Counted from the first letter of the stretch, positions 7,130-15,057 are shown. The stretch: DNA of 64,000 bases from Tepidiforma bonchosmolovskayae (GCF_008838325.1 NZ_CP042829.1:1-64000); one strand, 5' to 3'. The notes: generated from the letters alone by a model not told the origin. Made by a program: numbers and translations.

Positions 7130-7848
7130 ACCGTCTGTTCCGTTCGAGACACCCGGCCCCCGGTTTCCAACCGGGGGCCGGGTGCGTCGGGGACCGTGCA
7201 GGCACCCCACAGCAGGCATGCGCCGCACCGGGGGTTCCGCTTCCGGCAGAGGTGCTTGGCGTGGAGAACGACCAGTGCGTGCACCCTGGCGTACCGTTCG
7301 GCCGCTCGCTCGTCTGTGACCGCCGGCAGTGAGGAAACAAGCCACTCCTGCCAGGCGCTATACCCTTCGGCGGCCGGCCCCATGCCGAGCCGTCGAAAGA
7401 GCCGGGCCGTGTACGTATCAACGACGAGCGCTGGCTGCCGGCCGGCGTAGCACACGATGCAGTCGGCCGTCTCAGGCCCGATGCCCCATGTCTGCAGCAG
7501 GCGCGAGCGGAGCTCGGCGGCGGGCAGGGCGAGCAGCCGGTCAAGCCCGCCTGCCCCGGCACAGGTCGCGAGGAAGGCGCGGAGCTTCCGGGCTTTCTGC
7601 CGGTACTGGCCGCTGGGCCGAACGAGTGATTCCAGTTCGGCATCGCTGAGGGCCGCCATGCGTGCCGGGTCAAGGGCGCGCGCGTCCCGCAGCCGCTCGA
7701 GCGCCCGTTCAACATTGGTCCAGGCCGTGTTCTGGACCAGGATGGCGCCCACGCAGACCTCGAAGGGCGGTTTCTCCGGCCACCAGTGCCATTCCCGGTG
7801 GCCGTGCATCGCTTCGAGCGCGGCGATGACGCCTGGCACCGTCAGCAT
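7126..7848 (-). CDS. HhH-GPD DNA glycosylase (EndoIII/MagIII-like)
   Basis: A 240-residue base-excision repair glycosylase. The helix-hairpin-helix reads LLQTWGIGPETADCIVCY and the catalytic aspartate is in VVDTYTARLF; at the position where endonuclease III has its lyase lysine the protein has Glu (PETAD), as in MagIII-like 3-methyladenine glycosylases, so a monofunctional glycosylase acting on alkylated bases is likely. A [4Fe-4S] motif C-x6-C-x2-C-x5-C (CRKRNPRCGACLLWGAC) is present near residues 204-220. The ATG at 7848 gives the natural N-terminus; it overlaps the upstream DMT transporter gene by seven bases. The last 20 residues are encoded by a perfect hairpin (7150-7184). Confidence 0.88.
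   Translation of the reverse strand: MLTVPGVIAALEAMHGHREWHWWPEKPPFEVCVGAILVQNTAWTNVERALERLRDARALDPARMAALSDAELESLVRPSGQYRQKARKLRAFLATCAGAGGLDRLLALPAAELRSRLLQTWGIGPETADCIVCYAGRQPALVVDTYTARLFRRLGMGPAAEGYSAWQEWLVSSLPAVTDERAAERYARVHALVVLHAKHLCRKRNPRCGACLLWGACTVPDAPGPRLETGGRVSRTEQTV
7150..7184. terminator. 16-bp perfect hairpin, probable tatA terminator inside the glycosylase gene
   Basis: CACCCGGCCCCCGGTT (7150-7165) and its exact complement (7169-7184) enclose a three-base loop. It lies 21 bases after the tatA stop and inside the last codons of the converging glycosylase gene. There is no T-run on the plus side, so termination may be intrinsic without a U-tract, or the hairpin may simply stabilise the tatA 3' end. 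Confidence 0.5.
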
Positions 7849-8786
7849 GGCCCAAGAGGCACCCTGGGGGGTTCGGGGTCCGGCAGGCGAGCAGCGCGCT
7901 CGGTGACCCAGGTGCGGAACGTCACTGCCCCGATGATGATCGCGCCGCCGAGCACCGCCCACCATCCGGGGGTTTCGCCAAGGACGAGAAACACCCAGAC
8001 GGGGTTGAGGACCGGCTCGAGCATCCCGATGAGCGACGCCTCGAGGGCGGGCACGGTCCGCATGGCGTACCCGAACAGCAGGTAGGCGAAGCCGATCTGG
8101 ACCACGCCGAGGAAGACCAGCCCGGCCAGGTCACCCGGCGTCGGGGCGAACAATGCGGTCTCGCCGCGGGCCAGGTTAACCGGCACCAGGGCCGCGACCA
8201 GCAGGAGGTTGCCCAGCAGCATCGCGAGAGGGCGCGTCTCCTGCGTGCACCCCGGCGCGCGGAGGAGCAGGAACATCGCCGCCAGCGTGACCCCGGAGGC
8301 TGCAGCAAGGAGATTGCCGCCGAGGGCATTGCCTTCGAACCTTCCGACGAAAAAGAGGCTCATCCCTCCGAACGCCACGACGACCGTCGCGACGTCGAGC
8401 CGGGTGACCTGCTCGCGGAGCAAGAGCGGGCCGGCGAAAAGCAGGTACACCGGAGCCGTGTACTGGAGGAAGATGGCATTTGCGGCTGTTGTGAGCTTCG
8501 TCGCAGCCACGAACATGACCAGGGTGAGCGCGTACGTCACGGCGATCGCCCACGTGAGACGGCTCACCTGCCGCGGCCATACCGGCCGCGGACGGACAAC
8601 CATCAGGATGGTCAGGGCGGCGAATCCGGACCGCCACATGGTGACCCCGAGTGCATCGAGCGACACCCACTTGATGAAGAGCCCTCCGGTGCTCCACAGG
8701 ACGGCCGCGCCGAGCACGGCGAGGAGGCCGCGGTGGCGCGGGCTCAACCCCAGTTCGCCCAAAGCACGCGCAACAGCGGCGTCCAC
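7842..8786 (-). CDS. EamA/DMT-family transporter
   Basis: A 314-residue integral membrane protein with ten hydrophobic helices arranged as two EamA repeats: the first starts LLAVLGAAVLWSTGGLFIKW, the second includes LAAASGVTLAAMFLLLR, and each ends in the typical TAPVYLLFAGPLLLREQ or LEPVLNPVWVFLVLGE line. Members export amino acids or other metabolites; the substrate cannot be read from sequence. A GTG at 8786 (VDAAVARALGELG) gives the usual length, although no strong ribosome site precedes it. It is divergent from the Fe-S carrier gene and overlaps the downstream glycosylase gene. Confidence 0.88.
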   Translation of the reverse strand: MDAAVARALGELGLSPRHRGLLAVLGAAVLWSTGGLFIKWVSLDALGVTMWRSGFAALTILMVVRPRPVWPRQVSRLTWAIAVTYALTLVMFVAATKLTTAANAIFLQYTAPVYLLFAGPLLLREQVTRLDVATVVVAFGGMSLFFVGRFEGNALGGNLLAAASGVTLAAMFLLLRAPGCTQETRPLAMLLGNLLLVAALVPVNLARGETALFAPTPGDLAGLVFLGVVQIGFAYLLFGYAMRTVPALEASLIGMLEPVLNPVWVFLVLGETPGWWAVLGGAIIIGAVTFRTWVTERAARLPDPEPPRVPLGPC

Positions 8787-8834
8787 GCGTGCAGTGTGGG
8801 GCGGGCGGCGTCGTGGCGCAAAAAGCGAACTGCA

Positions 8835-8863
8835 TGGACGCGCCCCTGTGAAATGGCTATGAT
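8835..8863 (+). promoter_or_regulatory. Predicted promoter of the A-type Fe-S carrier
   Basis: TGGACG (8835-8840) and TATGAT (8858-8863) are 17 bases apart. Transcription from about 8870 gives a 55-base leader ending in AGGAGG (8912-8917). Confidence 0.5.
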
Positions 8864-8924
8864 CTTGATAGTGCAGCGGGTGGGACCAGAGCCCCGCGTC
8901 TGCCACCACGCAGGAGGATGTGCG

Positions 8925-9311
8925 ATGTCTGTGGAACCCGGCGCGTCGGTCGCGCTCGTCAACATCACGGAGCGGGCAGCTGAGAAGGCCCGCGCGCTCC
9001 TCGAGGCCCGGGAGCTGCCGAATGGGGCGCTGCGCGTCTTTGTCGCCGGCGGCGGCTGCTCCGGCTACCAGTACGGCATGGCGCTTGCGCGGTCGTCCGA
9101 GGAGGATGACATCGTCATCGAGCAGTACGGCGTCCGTATCCTGGTGGACCCGGAGAGCGCCCGCTACCTCGAGGGCGCCGAAATCGACTATGTCGACGAC
9201 ATCATGAAGAGCGGCTTCAGCATCTACAATCCGAACGCGGTCAAGAGCTGCGCCTGCGGCTCGAGCTTCCAGACGGCTGACGGCAGCGGCCAGCCGCGCG
9301 CCTGCTGCTAG
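8925..9311 (+). CDS. A-type iron-sulfur carrier (IscA/ErpA/SufA family)
   Basis: A 128-residue A-type Fe-S cluster assembly protein that receives clusters from the SUF or ISC scaffold and passes them to apo-enzymes. The three conserved cysteines are visible: GGGCSGYQYG in the middle and CACGSSF near the C-terminus. A ten-residue extension ending PRACC adds a further cysteine pair after the usual CxC, which is slightly unusual. The ATG at 8925 follows AGGAGG by seven bases. It is single, between a divergent transporter gene and a strong terminator at 9338-9368. Confidence 0.93.
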   Translation: MSVEPGASVALVNITERAAEKARALLEARELPNGALRVFVAGGGCSGYQYGMALARSSEEDDIVIEQYGVRILVDPESARYLEGAEIDYVDDIMKSGFSIYNPNAVKSCACGSSFQTADGSGQPRACC

Positions 9312-9337
9312 GACACCCATCCCGGAACGGACCACAA

Positions 9338-9368
9338 GGGAGGGGGAGAGCGAAAGCCTCCCCCTTTC
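9338..9368 (+). terminator. Terminator after the Fe-S carrier gene
   Basis: GGGAGGGGGAG (9338-9348) pairs with CTCCCCCTTTC (9358-9368), with two G-T pairs, an inner GC/GC step and a GAAA tetraloop, followed by TCGTT. A second stem, GAGGGC/GCCCTC at 9394-9410, abuts the end of the converging gene at 9411. Confidence 0.75.
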
Positions 9369-9410
9369 TCGTTGCCAGGCTCCCTATGGGCCTGAGGGCG
9401 AAAGGCCCTC

Positions 9411-10064
9411 CTACATCAGCCGCCGCATCAGGTGGGTTTCGGTAGTCAGGAACACCATCGAGGCTCGAGTGGCCGCCCGGAGGCGGGCAAACTCCGCGTC
9501 GGTCACCGCCATCTCATCGAATTTTTCCAGTTCGGCGAGCGAATCGAATTCCGCCACGATGGCAACGCCGCTCGTGTGGCCGGTCATCGCGCTCCAGACA
9601 CTCGTGGTCGCGTCTATCCCGCGCTGCTTCTGGTAGTCGAGCGCATGGGAGACCGACAGAACGAAGTCCCGGTGCTGCCCAGGCTTGACTTCACCCGTGA
9701 GGACCCGCATGAACTTCCGCGGGGCAGTCGCCTCCTCGGAGGTCATCAGCCCCTCTGAGTGGTACGCCAGGCGGTGGATCGAGACCTTCACGTCGTCGTA
9801 GACCATGTGCGTGCGAACAGCACGCCGCACCTCCGCAAACCGGGCATCCTCCGTGGCCATGTCAGTCCAGCGCTCAAGGTCCTCGAGCGTGTTGAAATCG
9901 GCCGCGATGAGCACTCCGTTGTTGCGGCCGGTCATCGAACCCCAGACAGCGGTCCGCGCCCGGATGCCCCGCTCGACCTGGAAGTCGGTCGCGACCCGCA
10001 TCGCGTCGAGAAACTCCCGCGTCTTTCCCTGGGCGACAATGCCCGAGAGGATGCGTCGATACAT
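9411..10064 (-). CDS. Unknown protein with two repeated ferredoxin-fold-like domains
   Basis: A 217-residue soluble protein made of two copies of one unit of about 105 residues. The first copy has RGIRARTAVWGSMTGRNNG and the second RGIDATTSVWSAMTGHTSG, and both continue with a strand, FxxLxxLExx and a helix ending RxAxRxxMV. The pattern fits a dimeric alpha/beta-barrel (NIPSNAP/EthD-like) fold fused in tandem, but I cannot name a family or substrate. A -10-like TAGACT lies at 10113-10108 and GGAG shortly before the ATG at 10064. No partner gene is evident. Confidence 0.8.
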   Translation of the reverse strand: MYRRILSGIVAQGKTREFLDAMRVATDFQVERGIRARTAVWGSMTGRNNGVLIAADFNTLEDLERWTDMATEDARFAEVRRAVRTHMVYDDVKVSIHRLAYHSEGLMTSEEATAPRKFMRVLTGEVKPGQHRDFVLSVSHALDYQKQRGIDATTSVWSAMTGHTSGVAIVAEFDSLAELEKFDEMAVTDAEFARLRAATRASMVFLTTETHLMRRLM

Positions 10065-10145
10065 GCTTCACTCCGGTTCGCGCCGCTTCTGCGGCCGGCG
10101 CGCGCCAAGTCTACCAGAGGGGCCGGATTCGGGCCGCCGGGCGGC

Positions 10146-10151
10146 TATAAT
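10146..10151 (+). promoter_or_regulatory. TATAAT box, probable leaderless start
   Basis: A perfect TATAAT ends eight bases before the ATG at 10160. The expected transcription start (6-8 bases after the box) coincides with the start codon, and there is no ribosome site between. No good -35 is visible. Confidence 0.5.
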
Positions 10152-10159
10152 CGCGGTCG

Positions 10160-10468
10160 ATGGCGCTGTACGTTGCGTTCTTCCGATTCAAGCCGGGCAC
10201 GAACGTCCTCCAGGGGCTCGAAGCGTTCGAGCGGCGCAAAACGTTCCAGCATCCGCGGCAGGCGAAGGTGCTTGCCGAGCTGTGGGTGAACGCTCCTGAA
10301 GGGCTGCCGCAGGTCGTCCTTGCCTGGGAGGCCGACGATGAAGGCCCCGGAGACTACTACGAGGCCGCCTGGGGTGACATCTTCGACATCACCATCGCCC
10401 CGGCGACCCTGCCCGTGAGCGAACTGCCGGCTGACCTGCCGGAATCGCTGCGGCAGCACCTTACGTGA
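10160..10468 (+). CDS. Unknown 102-residue protein
   Basis: A small soluble protein beginning MALYVAFFRFKPG and containing ELWVNAPEGLPQVVLAWEADDEG. The beta-alpha-beta layout, the FFRFKPG strand and the sentence-like ending in SELPADLPESLRQHL suggest a small ferredoxin-like monooxygenase or DUF3303-type fold, but this is only an impression. It is translated from a probable leaderless mRNA and its stop overlaps the start of the next gene (GTGA), so it is in an operon with the P-loop kinase. Confidence 0.75.
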   Translation: MALYVAFFRFKPGTNVLQGLEAFERRKTFQHPRQAKVLAELWVNAPEGLPQVVLAWEADDEGPGDYYEAAWGDIFDITIAPATLPVSELPADLPESLRQHLT

Positions 10469-11067
10469 CGGACGGGCCTCCGGCGGACGGCTGGCTCGGC
10501 AGCCGGATTGTCGTCGTTGGTCCGAGCTGCTCCGGGAAATCGACGCTCGGGGCTCTCCTGGCCGACCGGCTCGGTCTACCCTTCATCGAACTGGACGCGC
10601 TCTTCTGGCGGGAGAACTGGACGCGGCCGGCCGACGAAGAGTTCTGTGCCCTCCTTCGCGGCGCCCATAGCGGCGACGGCTGGGTGAGCGCAGGCAACTA
10701 CCTCCGACAGACCGGTCACATCACCTGGCCGCTGGCCGACACGATCATCTGGCTGGATGTTGGGCTGGCAACGACCTCGTGGCGGGTACTGCGCCGCTCC
10801 TGGCGCCGATGGCGCTCGGGCGAGCTTCTCTGGGGCGTCTGCCGGGAGAACTTTTGGCGGCAGCTTGCCCTGTGGGACCCAAACCAGTCGCTCATCCGCT
10901 ACAACATCTCGCGCCGCGCCCGGAATCGGGAGCTGTTCGAACGCGCAGCACGAGAAGCAGAAGCCGCAGGAAAACGCTTCCTGCGGCTTCGTTCCCGCGA
11001 CGATATCGCGCGGCTGCTTGCCTCAGTGGGCGGACCGGGCCGGGCCGAGGCCCCTACCGGCCCTTGA
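10465..11067 (+). CDS. Adenylate-kinase-like P-loop NTPase (FlaR/topology-modulation type)
   Basis: A 200-residue P-loop protein. Walker A is GPSCSGKST near residue 20, followed by ADRLGLPFIELDALFW and NWTRP, the pattern of the adenylate/shikimate-kinase-like proteins once named topology-modulation protein FlaR. Substrate and role are not known for this branch. The GTG start at 10465 overlaps the stop of the unknown 102-residue gene. The C-terminal coding region contains a perfect 13-bp inverted repeat (10960-10990) and its last 14 bases overlap the converging crotonase gene. Confidence 0.85.
   Translation: MTDGPPADGWLGSRIVVVGPSCSGKSTLGALLADRLGLPFIELDALFWRENWTRPADEEFCALLRGAHSGDGWVSAGNYLRQTGHITWPLADTIIWLDVGLATTSWRVLRRSWRRWRSGELLWGVCRENFWRQLALWDPNQSLIRYNISRRARNRELFERAAREAEAAGKRFLRLRSRDDIARLLASVGGPGRAEAPTGP
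10960..10990. terminator. 13-bp perfect hairpin inside the kinase gene, 64 bases past the crotonase stop
   Basis: GAAGCCGCAGGAA (10960-10972) and its exact complement (10978-10990) flank a five-base loop. It is within the kinase coding sequence but positioned like a terminator for the converging crotonase gene; on that side it is followed by mixed T-rich sequence rather than a clean T-run. Confidence 0.4.
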
Positions 11068-11866
11068 AGACCGGCTCGCGACGCTCGGCAAAGGCAGCCA
11101 GGCCCTCCTTGAAGTCCTCGCTCTGGAAGAGCGGCAGCAGCTGGAGATAGATGTGGTCGACAGCCGCTTCAAACGTCTCTTCCATTCCGAGCCGCATCAT
11201 GCGCTTGGTGGCCTGGACGCTCAGCGGCGCGTTGTTCGCAATCTTGGTCGCCCATGCCCGGGCTTCGGTCATGAGCTGGTCATGGGGCACGACCTTGTTG
11301 ACCAGCCCAAGCTCGAGCGAACGCTGGGCATCGAGCACATCGCCGAGGAAGGCGACCTCCGCGGCGCGGGCCCAGCCGAGCAGGCGCGGCAGGTACCAGC
11401 ACCCGCCGCTCTCCGGCAGCACGCCGCGCTTTGCGAAGACTGCGCCCATCTTGGCGTGCTCGCTGGCGATGCGGATGTCGCAGCCAAGGGCGAGGTCCAT
11501 ACCGTAGCCGGCGGCAGCGCCGTTGAGGGCGCAGATCATCGGCTTATCCATGCGGTTGATGACGATGGGCGGCGAATTATGGAGGTCGAACAGCTGGTAT
11601 CCGCCGCGGCCGGGCTGGAGCGAGCCGTCGCCGCCGCCCGACATCTGGTCCTTCAGGTCGAGACCTGCGCAGAAGCCGCGTCCGGCACCGGTCAGGATGA
11701 CACAGCGGACGTCGCGGTCGATGTTGGCTTCCTGGAGCGTCTTCGAAAGCGCGCTGAGCATCGGGCCGCTGATGGCGTTCAGGCGGTCCGGCCGGTTCAG
11801 GGTGATCGTCAGGATGTAGTCCGAGTGTTCGACAAGCAGCTCGGGCGTCGGGGAAGGCGAAACCAC
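11054..11866 (-). CDS. Enoyl-CoA hydratase/isomerase (crotonase family)
   Basis: A 270-residue crotonase-fold protein. The CoA/oxyanion-hole motifs are visible: FCAGLDLKDQ near residue 67 and ALNGAAAGYGMDLALGCDIRIAS around residues 110-135, followed by GVLPESGGCWYLPRLLG. It probably hydrates or isomerises an unsaturated acyl-CoA in fatty or aromatic acid breakdown; the exact substrate cannot be given. It is alone in its orientation between a converging kinase gene (14-base overlap) and the VanY-like gene downstream of its start. Confidence 0.92.
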   Translation of the reverse strand: MVSPSPTPELLVEHSDYILTITLNRPDRLNAISGPMLSALSKTLQEANIDRDVRCVILTGAGRGFCAGLDLKDQMSGGGDGSLQPGRGGYQLFDLHNSPPIVINRMDKPMICALNGAAAGYGMDLALGCDIRIASEHAKMGAVFAKRGVLPESGGCWYLPRLLGWARAAEVAFLGDVLDAQRSLELGLVNKVVPHDQLMTEARAWATKIANNAPLSVQATKRMMRLGMEETFEAAVDHIYLQLLPLFQSEDFKEGLAAFAERREPVFKGR

Positions 11867-11944
11867 GATGAGACTCCTGCAGGGGCGTTATAGCGTTGCC
11901 ACGGGAGTGTTGCACCGGAGGCGCAGGCCGGCAAGCGGAGCGCT

Positions 11945-12814
11945 TCAGCGCTTGAGCAGGTACTCGCGGAGCGTCAGCCCGGAGCGGTGGACCTCCGCCG
12001 CGACGTCACGGCCGACATACCGGATGTGCCAGGGTTCGTAGGCATAGCCGGTCACCTGCTCCTTGCCTGCCTGGTAGCTGACGATGAACCCGAACTTCCA
12101 GGCGTTGGCCTCGAGCCAGGCGGCTTCAGGTGTCCCGGAAAAGTTCTCCAGGAAGAGCCCGCGCGCGCCGACGTCGACGGTCGTGCCCAGCTGGTGTTCG
12201 GAGTGGCCGGGCCGCGCGCTCGTGCGGTCGGCGTACTCCTGGCCGTACAGCTGCACCCACGAGCTGTAGGTTTGGGCCTGGGTGGCGTAGCTGCGGTAGC
12301 TGCTGTTCACCGCGAGGCTGTAGCCGTCCAGCCGCGCCGCGTCGAACAGTTCGAGCAGGGCATCGAGCGCCTCACGCCGGAGGTACTGGGCACCCCCGGC
12401 CGAAATCTCCGCCGGCAGCTGCACGAGGTCGGGCGGCTCACAGTCGGCGGGGAGACGGTGCTGCTTGTCGAGCGGGGCAAGGATGTCGCCGCAAGCAACG
12501 ACGATCGCCCCGTCGGCATTCGGCGTGGGCGAGGGTGTCGGCCTGGCAGGCGGCGCGGTCGGTGACGGCGAAGCCCCTGCGGCCGCCGGTGCAGTCGCGG
12601 GTTCTGTTGCCGGCCCGGCCGGTACCGCCGGCAGCGGATTGCCGCTTCCCCTGCTCGCACCATCGGCCGCAACCGTCACGAGGACGACGATGCTCAGGAT
12701 GACCGCGACCACCGAGGCGATGAAGACGGGCTGCCAGTTGAAGGCCTCGCGCCGCTCACCGACCGTCCGTGCGCTGCGCGCGCGGGTCCGTTTCCGTGCG
12801 CCGGTGTCTGCCAT
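11945..12814 (-). CDS. D-alanyl-D-alanine carboxypeptidase (VanY/DacB-like, M15B)
   Basis: A 289-residue exported zinc peptidase. A basic N-terminus and a membrane segment (about residues 27-48) are followed by a Pro/Ala/Thr-rich linker to about residue 105 and the catalytic domain. The VanY motifs are complete: SSYRSYATQ, the zinc ligands in SEHQLGTTVD (S-x-H-x(6)-D), and EPWHIRY. It trims the terminal D-alanine of peptidoglycan stem peptides. ATG 12814 follows AGGCAGG; a TAAGGT seven bases before that may instead indicate a leaderless transcript. It is not near resistance genes, so a housekeeping wall role is more likely than vancomycin resistance. Confidence 0.92.
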   Translation of the reverse strand: MADTGARKRTRARSARTVGERREAFNWQPVFIASVVAVILSIVVLVTVAADGASRGSGNPLPAVPAGPATEPATAPAAAGASPSPTAPPARPTPSPTPNADGAIVVACGDILAPLDKQHRLPADCEPPDLVQLPAEISAGGAQYLRREALDALLELFDAARLDGYSLAVNSSYRSYATQAQTYSSWVQLYGQEYADRTSARPGHSEHQLGTTVDVGARGLFLENFSGTPEAAWLEANAWKFGFIVSYQAGKEQVTGYAYEPWHIRYVGRDVAAEVHRSGLTLREYLLKR

Positions 12815-12870
12815 CCTGCCTACCTTATCGCCGCTCGCGGTAGCGGCCCAGTGCCGGGCATTCAGGCCGG

Positions 12871-13647
12871 CTACCGGATTCTCGGGTCGGACGCGACGTC
12901 GTCGAGGAATGCACGGAGCAGCGCGCTGGTTACCGCGGGCTGTTCGAGCTGGAAGAAGTGCCCGGCCCCGGCAATCGGCTCCTGCCGTGCAAACTTTGTG
13001 ACCGAACGGAGCCAGGCCGGGTCACCAAGCGGCCGTTCGGCCCAGATGGCCATGAGCGGCTTCTCGTCCGCTTTCCGGACCAGGTCAGGCAGCGACGCCA
13101 GGACGTCCGGCGCATCCTCCAGCATCCCGGCCGCGACATCCGGCGGACAGGTGTACATCACGCTCTCCGCGTAGGCGCGAGCTCCAGGGGGCGAATCCGG
13201 GGTGAAAAAGGTTTCGACCAGCGGCCGGAGCCCCTCTTTCGTGCCGAGGTCGCGAATGCGCTGGACCAGGGGATTTGCGCCGGAGCCGCCCGCGCGCGGG
13301 GCGGAAATCGGCGAGTCGCCGGTCACGATGCCGATGACGCGGTCCGGCCGGAGGTCATTGACGACCAGCGCCGTGATTCCGCCGAGGCTGTGCCCGATGA
13401 GGACGGCCGGGCCGAGTTCGAGGTCTTCGAGCAACTCGGCGATGTCAGCGGCAGCCCGCCGGATGCCGAATGGCGGGACAGCCGGCGTCGCTCCCCGCCC
13501 GCGGAGGTCGACCGCGATGCAGCGGTGGTCACGCGAAAGGTCGGTTATCTGCGGCTCCCACGCGTGGCGATCGCAGCAGAGGCCGTGGATGAACACCAGC
13601 GGCGGGGTGCCGCTGCCGGTCTCGAGGTACGCCAGGATGCTCGCCAT
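12871..13647 (-). CDS. Alpha/beta hydrolase
   Basis: A 258-residue cytoplasmic alpha/beta-hydrolase. The oxyanion region is IHGLCCDRHAW, the nucleophile elbow GHSLGG (Ser near residue 88) and the catalytic histidine GAGHFFQLEQP near the C-terminus. The family includes esterases, haloperoxidase-like enzymes and C-C hydrolases; the substrate is not evident. The gene lies three bases downstream of another hydrolase (13651-15057), so the two are expressed together. Confidence 0.9.
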   Translation of the reverse strand: MASILAYLETGSGTPPLVFIHGLCCDRHAWEPQITDLSRDHRCIAVDLRGRGATPAVPPFGIRRAAADIAELLEDLELGPAVLIGHSLGGITALVVNDLRPDRVIGIVTGDSPISAPRAGGSGANPLVQRIRDLGTKEGLRPLVETFFTPDSPPGARAYAESVMYTCPPDVAAGMLEDAPDVLASLPDLVRKADEKPLMAIWAERPLGDPAWLRSVTKFARQEPIAGAGHFFQLEQPAVTSALLRAFLDDVASDPRIR

Positions 13648-13650
13648 GGC

Positions 13651-15057
13651 CTAGCGGAACCACCCTCGGCGGCTGCGGCTGGAGCGGCCTGGCAGGAGCT
13701 GGAGGAGCCGCTGTGCGCGATGCGTCTTGCGGCGCCGGCGGGCGGCGGACTCGACCCGGTGCGCTGCCTCCCGGACAAGTTCGGGTGCGTGGCGCCCGGT
13801 CTCTCCCAGGGCAGCGAGCGCCTCTGCGGCCGCGGCACGGGCCCGCGAGAGGTCGGCTTCGTCGATGCTGCGGCGGGCGCGCCGGGCGCCGCGGGCACTG
13901 ATCTCCGCGAGCCGAGCGACCGTCTCGGCCGCGCGGGCACGCGCCAGTTCCAGGTCCACGGCCGGGATGGGCGGCGCGGCCTGGCGAACCGTCCTCAACG
14001 CCCGCTTCGGGGCCGGACTGTGCCGTTCCCGGCGGGCCTCAGCGCCTTTCCGGATGAGGAACCCGAGACCGGCCAGGGCGATCACGGCGCCCGCGCCGGC
14101 AAGCACCAGTGTCATCGTGCCGGGACCGCGCCGCCGGACCGTGGCCTGTTCTTCGACAAGCTGTTCCAGCGCTGGCGGCTCGGGCGGGGCCTTCGGCGGG
14201 AACTCGCCCCGCTGGACCTCGGCAAGGAAGCTGGCAACTGCTTCGGTAAACGCATCGGGGTTATCGCCCGGGACACTGTGGCCGGCGCCGGGAATGGTGA
14301 CGAGCCGGGCGGCCGGCATCTCCTGCACGCACCGTTCCGCAACCTCAGCGGAGAGCACGTCGCTCTCGGCCCCGCGAACCAGCAAGGTGGGGATCGTGAT
14401 GTTCCGGAACAGCTGCCACATCTCGTCGTTACTGAGCCGCCAGCCGACGGTGATTCCGCTGTCCGGCTGGCGGAATCGCCGGTCGAACTTCCACGTCCAT
14501 TTGCCCCCCTCGGTCGGCTTCAGCCGGTGGCGCATCCGTTCGCGGATGTTCTCGAGGGTGCGCCGCGGATTGAAACGGTGCGCCATCTGGACGAACTCTT
14601 CAAACTCGAGCTCGTCCGGCCCCCGGGTGAAGCGGACGATGTTGTCGACGCCTTCTTTCGAGGCCTCGGGGCCCACATCGACGAGCACCAGTGCCGTCAC
14701 GTGCCCGGGGTAGGTGTTTACGTACGAAACGGCATTCAGGCCGCCCATCGAGTGCCCGATGAGGATGAACCTGTCGAGGCCCACCGCCTTACGAAAACCT
14801 TCGAGGTCTTCAACAAACGCCTCACGGGAGTAGTCGCCGCTCTCCGACCAGTCGCTGTCGCCGTGGCCGCGCTGGTCGAGCGCGAGAAGCCAGTAGCGGT
14901 CCTGCATGCGCTCGGCGAACTCGTCGAACATGTGCCCGGAGACGCCGAACCCGTGCAGCATGACGATAGGCGGCGAGGAAGGGTTCCCCCACTCCTGGTA
15001 GGCCAGTTTCAGACCGTTGACGGTCACGGAGCGTTCGATGTACCCGGCCGTTACCAC
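13651..15057 (-). CDS. Alpha/beta hydrolase with membrane-anchored, Arg/Ala-rich tail
   Basis: A 468-residue protein. Residues 1-290 form an alpha/beta hydrolase with LHGFGVSGHMFDEF, GHSMGG (nucleophile Ser near residue 107), and GAGHSVPGDN (His). A membrane helix follows at about residues 326-348 (MTLVLAGAGAVIALAGLGF), then a 120-residue strongly basic, alanine-rich helical tail (many RRAR and AAEA segments). The tail on the cytoplasmic side is unusual for the family and might bind nucleic acid or the membrane surface. The GTG at 15057 follows GGAGGT by five bases. Upstream, an eight-bp inverted repeat at 15114-15137 separates it from the transglycosylase gene. Confidence 0.87.
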   Translation of the reverse strand: MVTAGYIERSVTVNGLKLAYQEWGNPSSPPIVMLHGFGVSGHMFDEFAERMQDRYWLLALDQRGHGDSDWSESGDYSREAFVEDLEGFRKAVGLDRFILIGHSMGGLNAVSYVNTYPGHVTALVLVDVGPEASKEGVDNIVRFTRGPDELEFEEFVQMAHRFNPRRTLENIRERMRHRLKPTEGGKWTWKFDRRFRQPDSGITVGWRLSNDEMWQLFRNITIPTLLVRGAESDVLSAEVAERCVQEMPAARLVTIPGAGHSVPGDNPDAFTEAVASFLAEVQRGEFPPKAPPEPPALEQLVEEQATVRRRGPGTMTLVLAGAGAVIALAGLGFLIRKGAEARRERHSPAPKRALRTVRQAAPPIPAVDLELARARAAETVARLAEISARGARRARRSIDEADLSRARAAAAEALAALGETGRHAPELVREAAHRVESAARRRRKTHRAQRLLQLLPGRSSRSRRGWFR

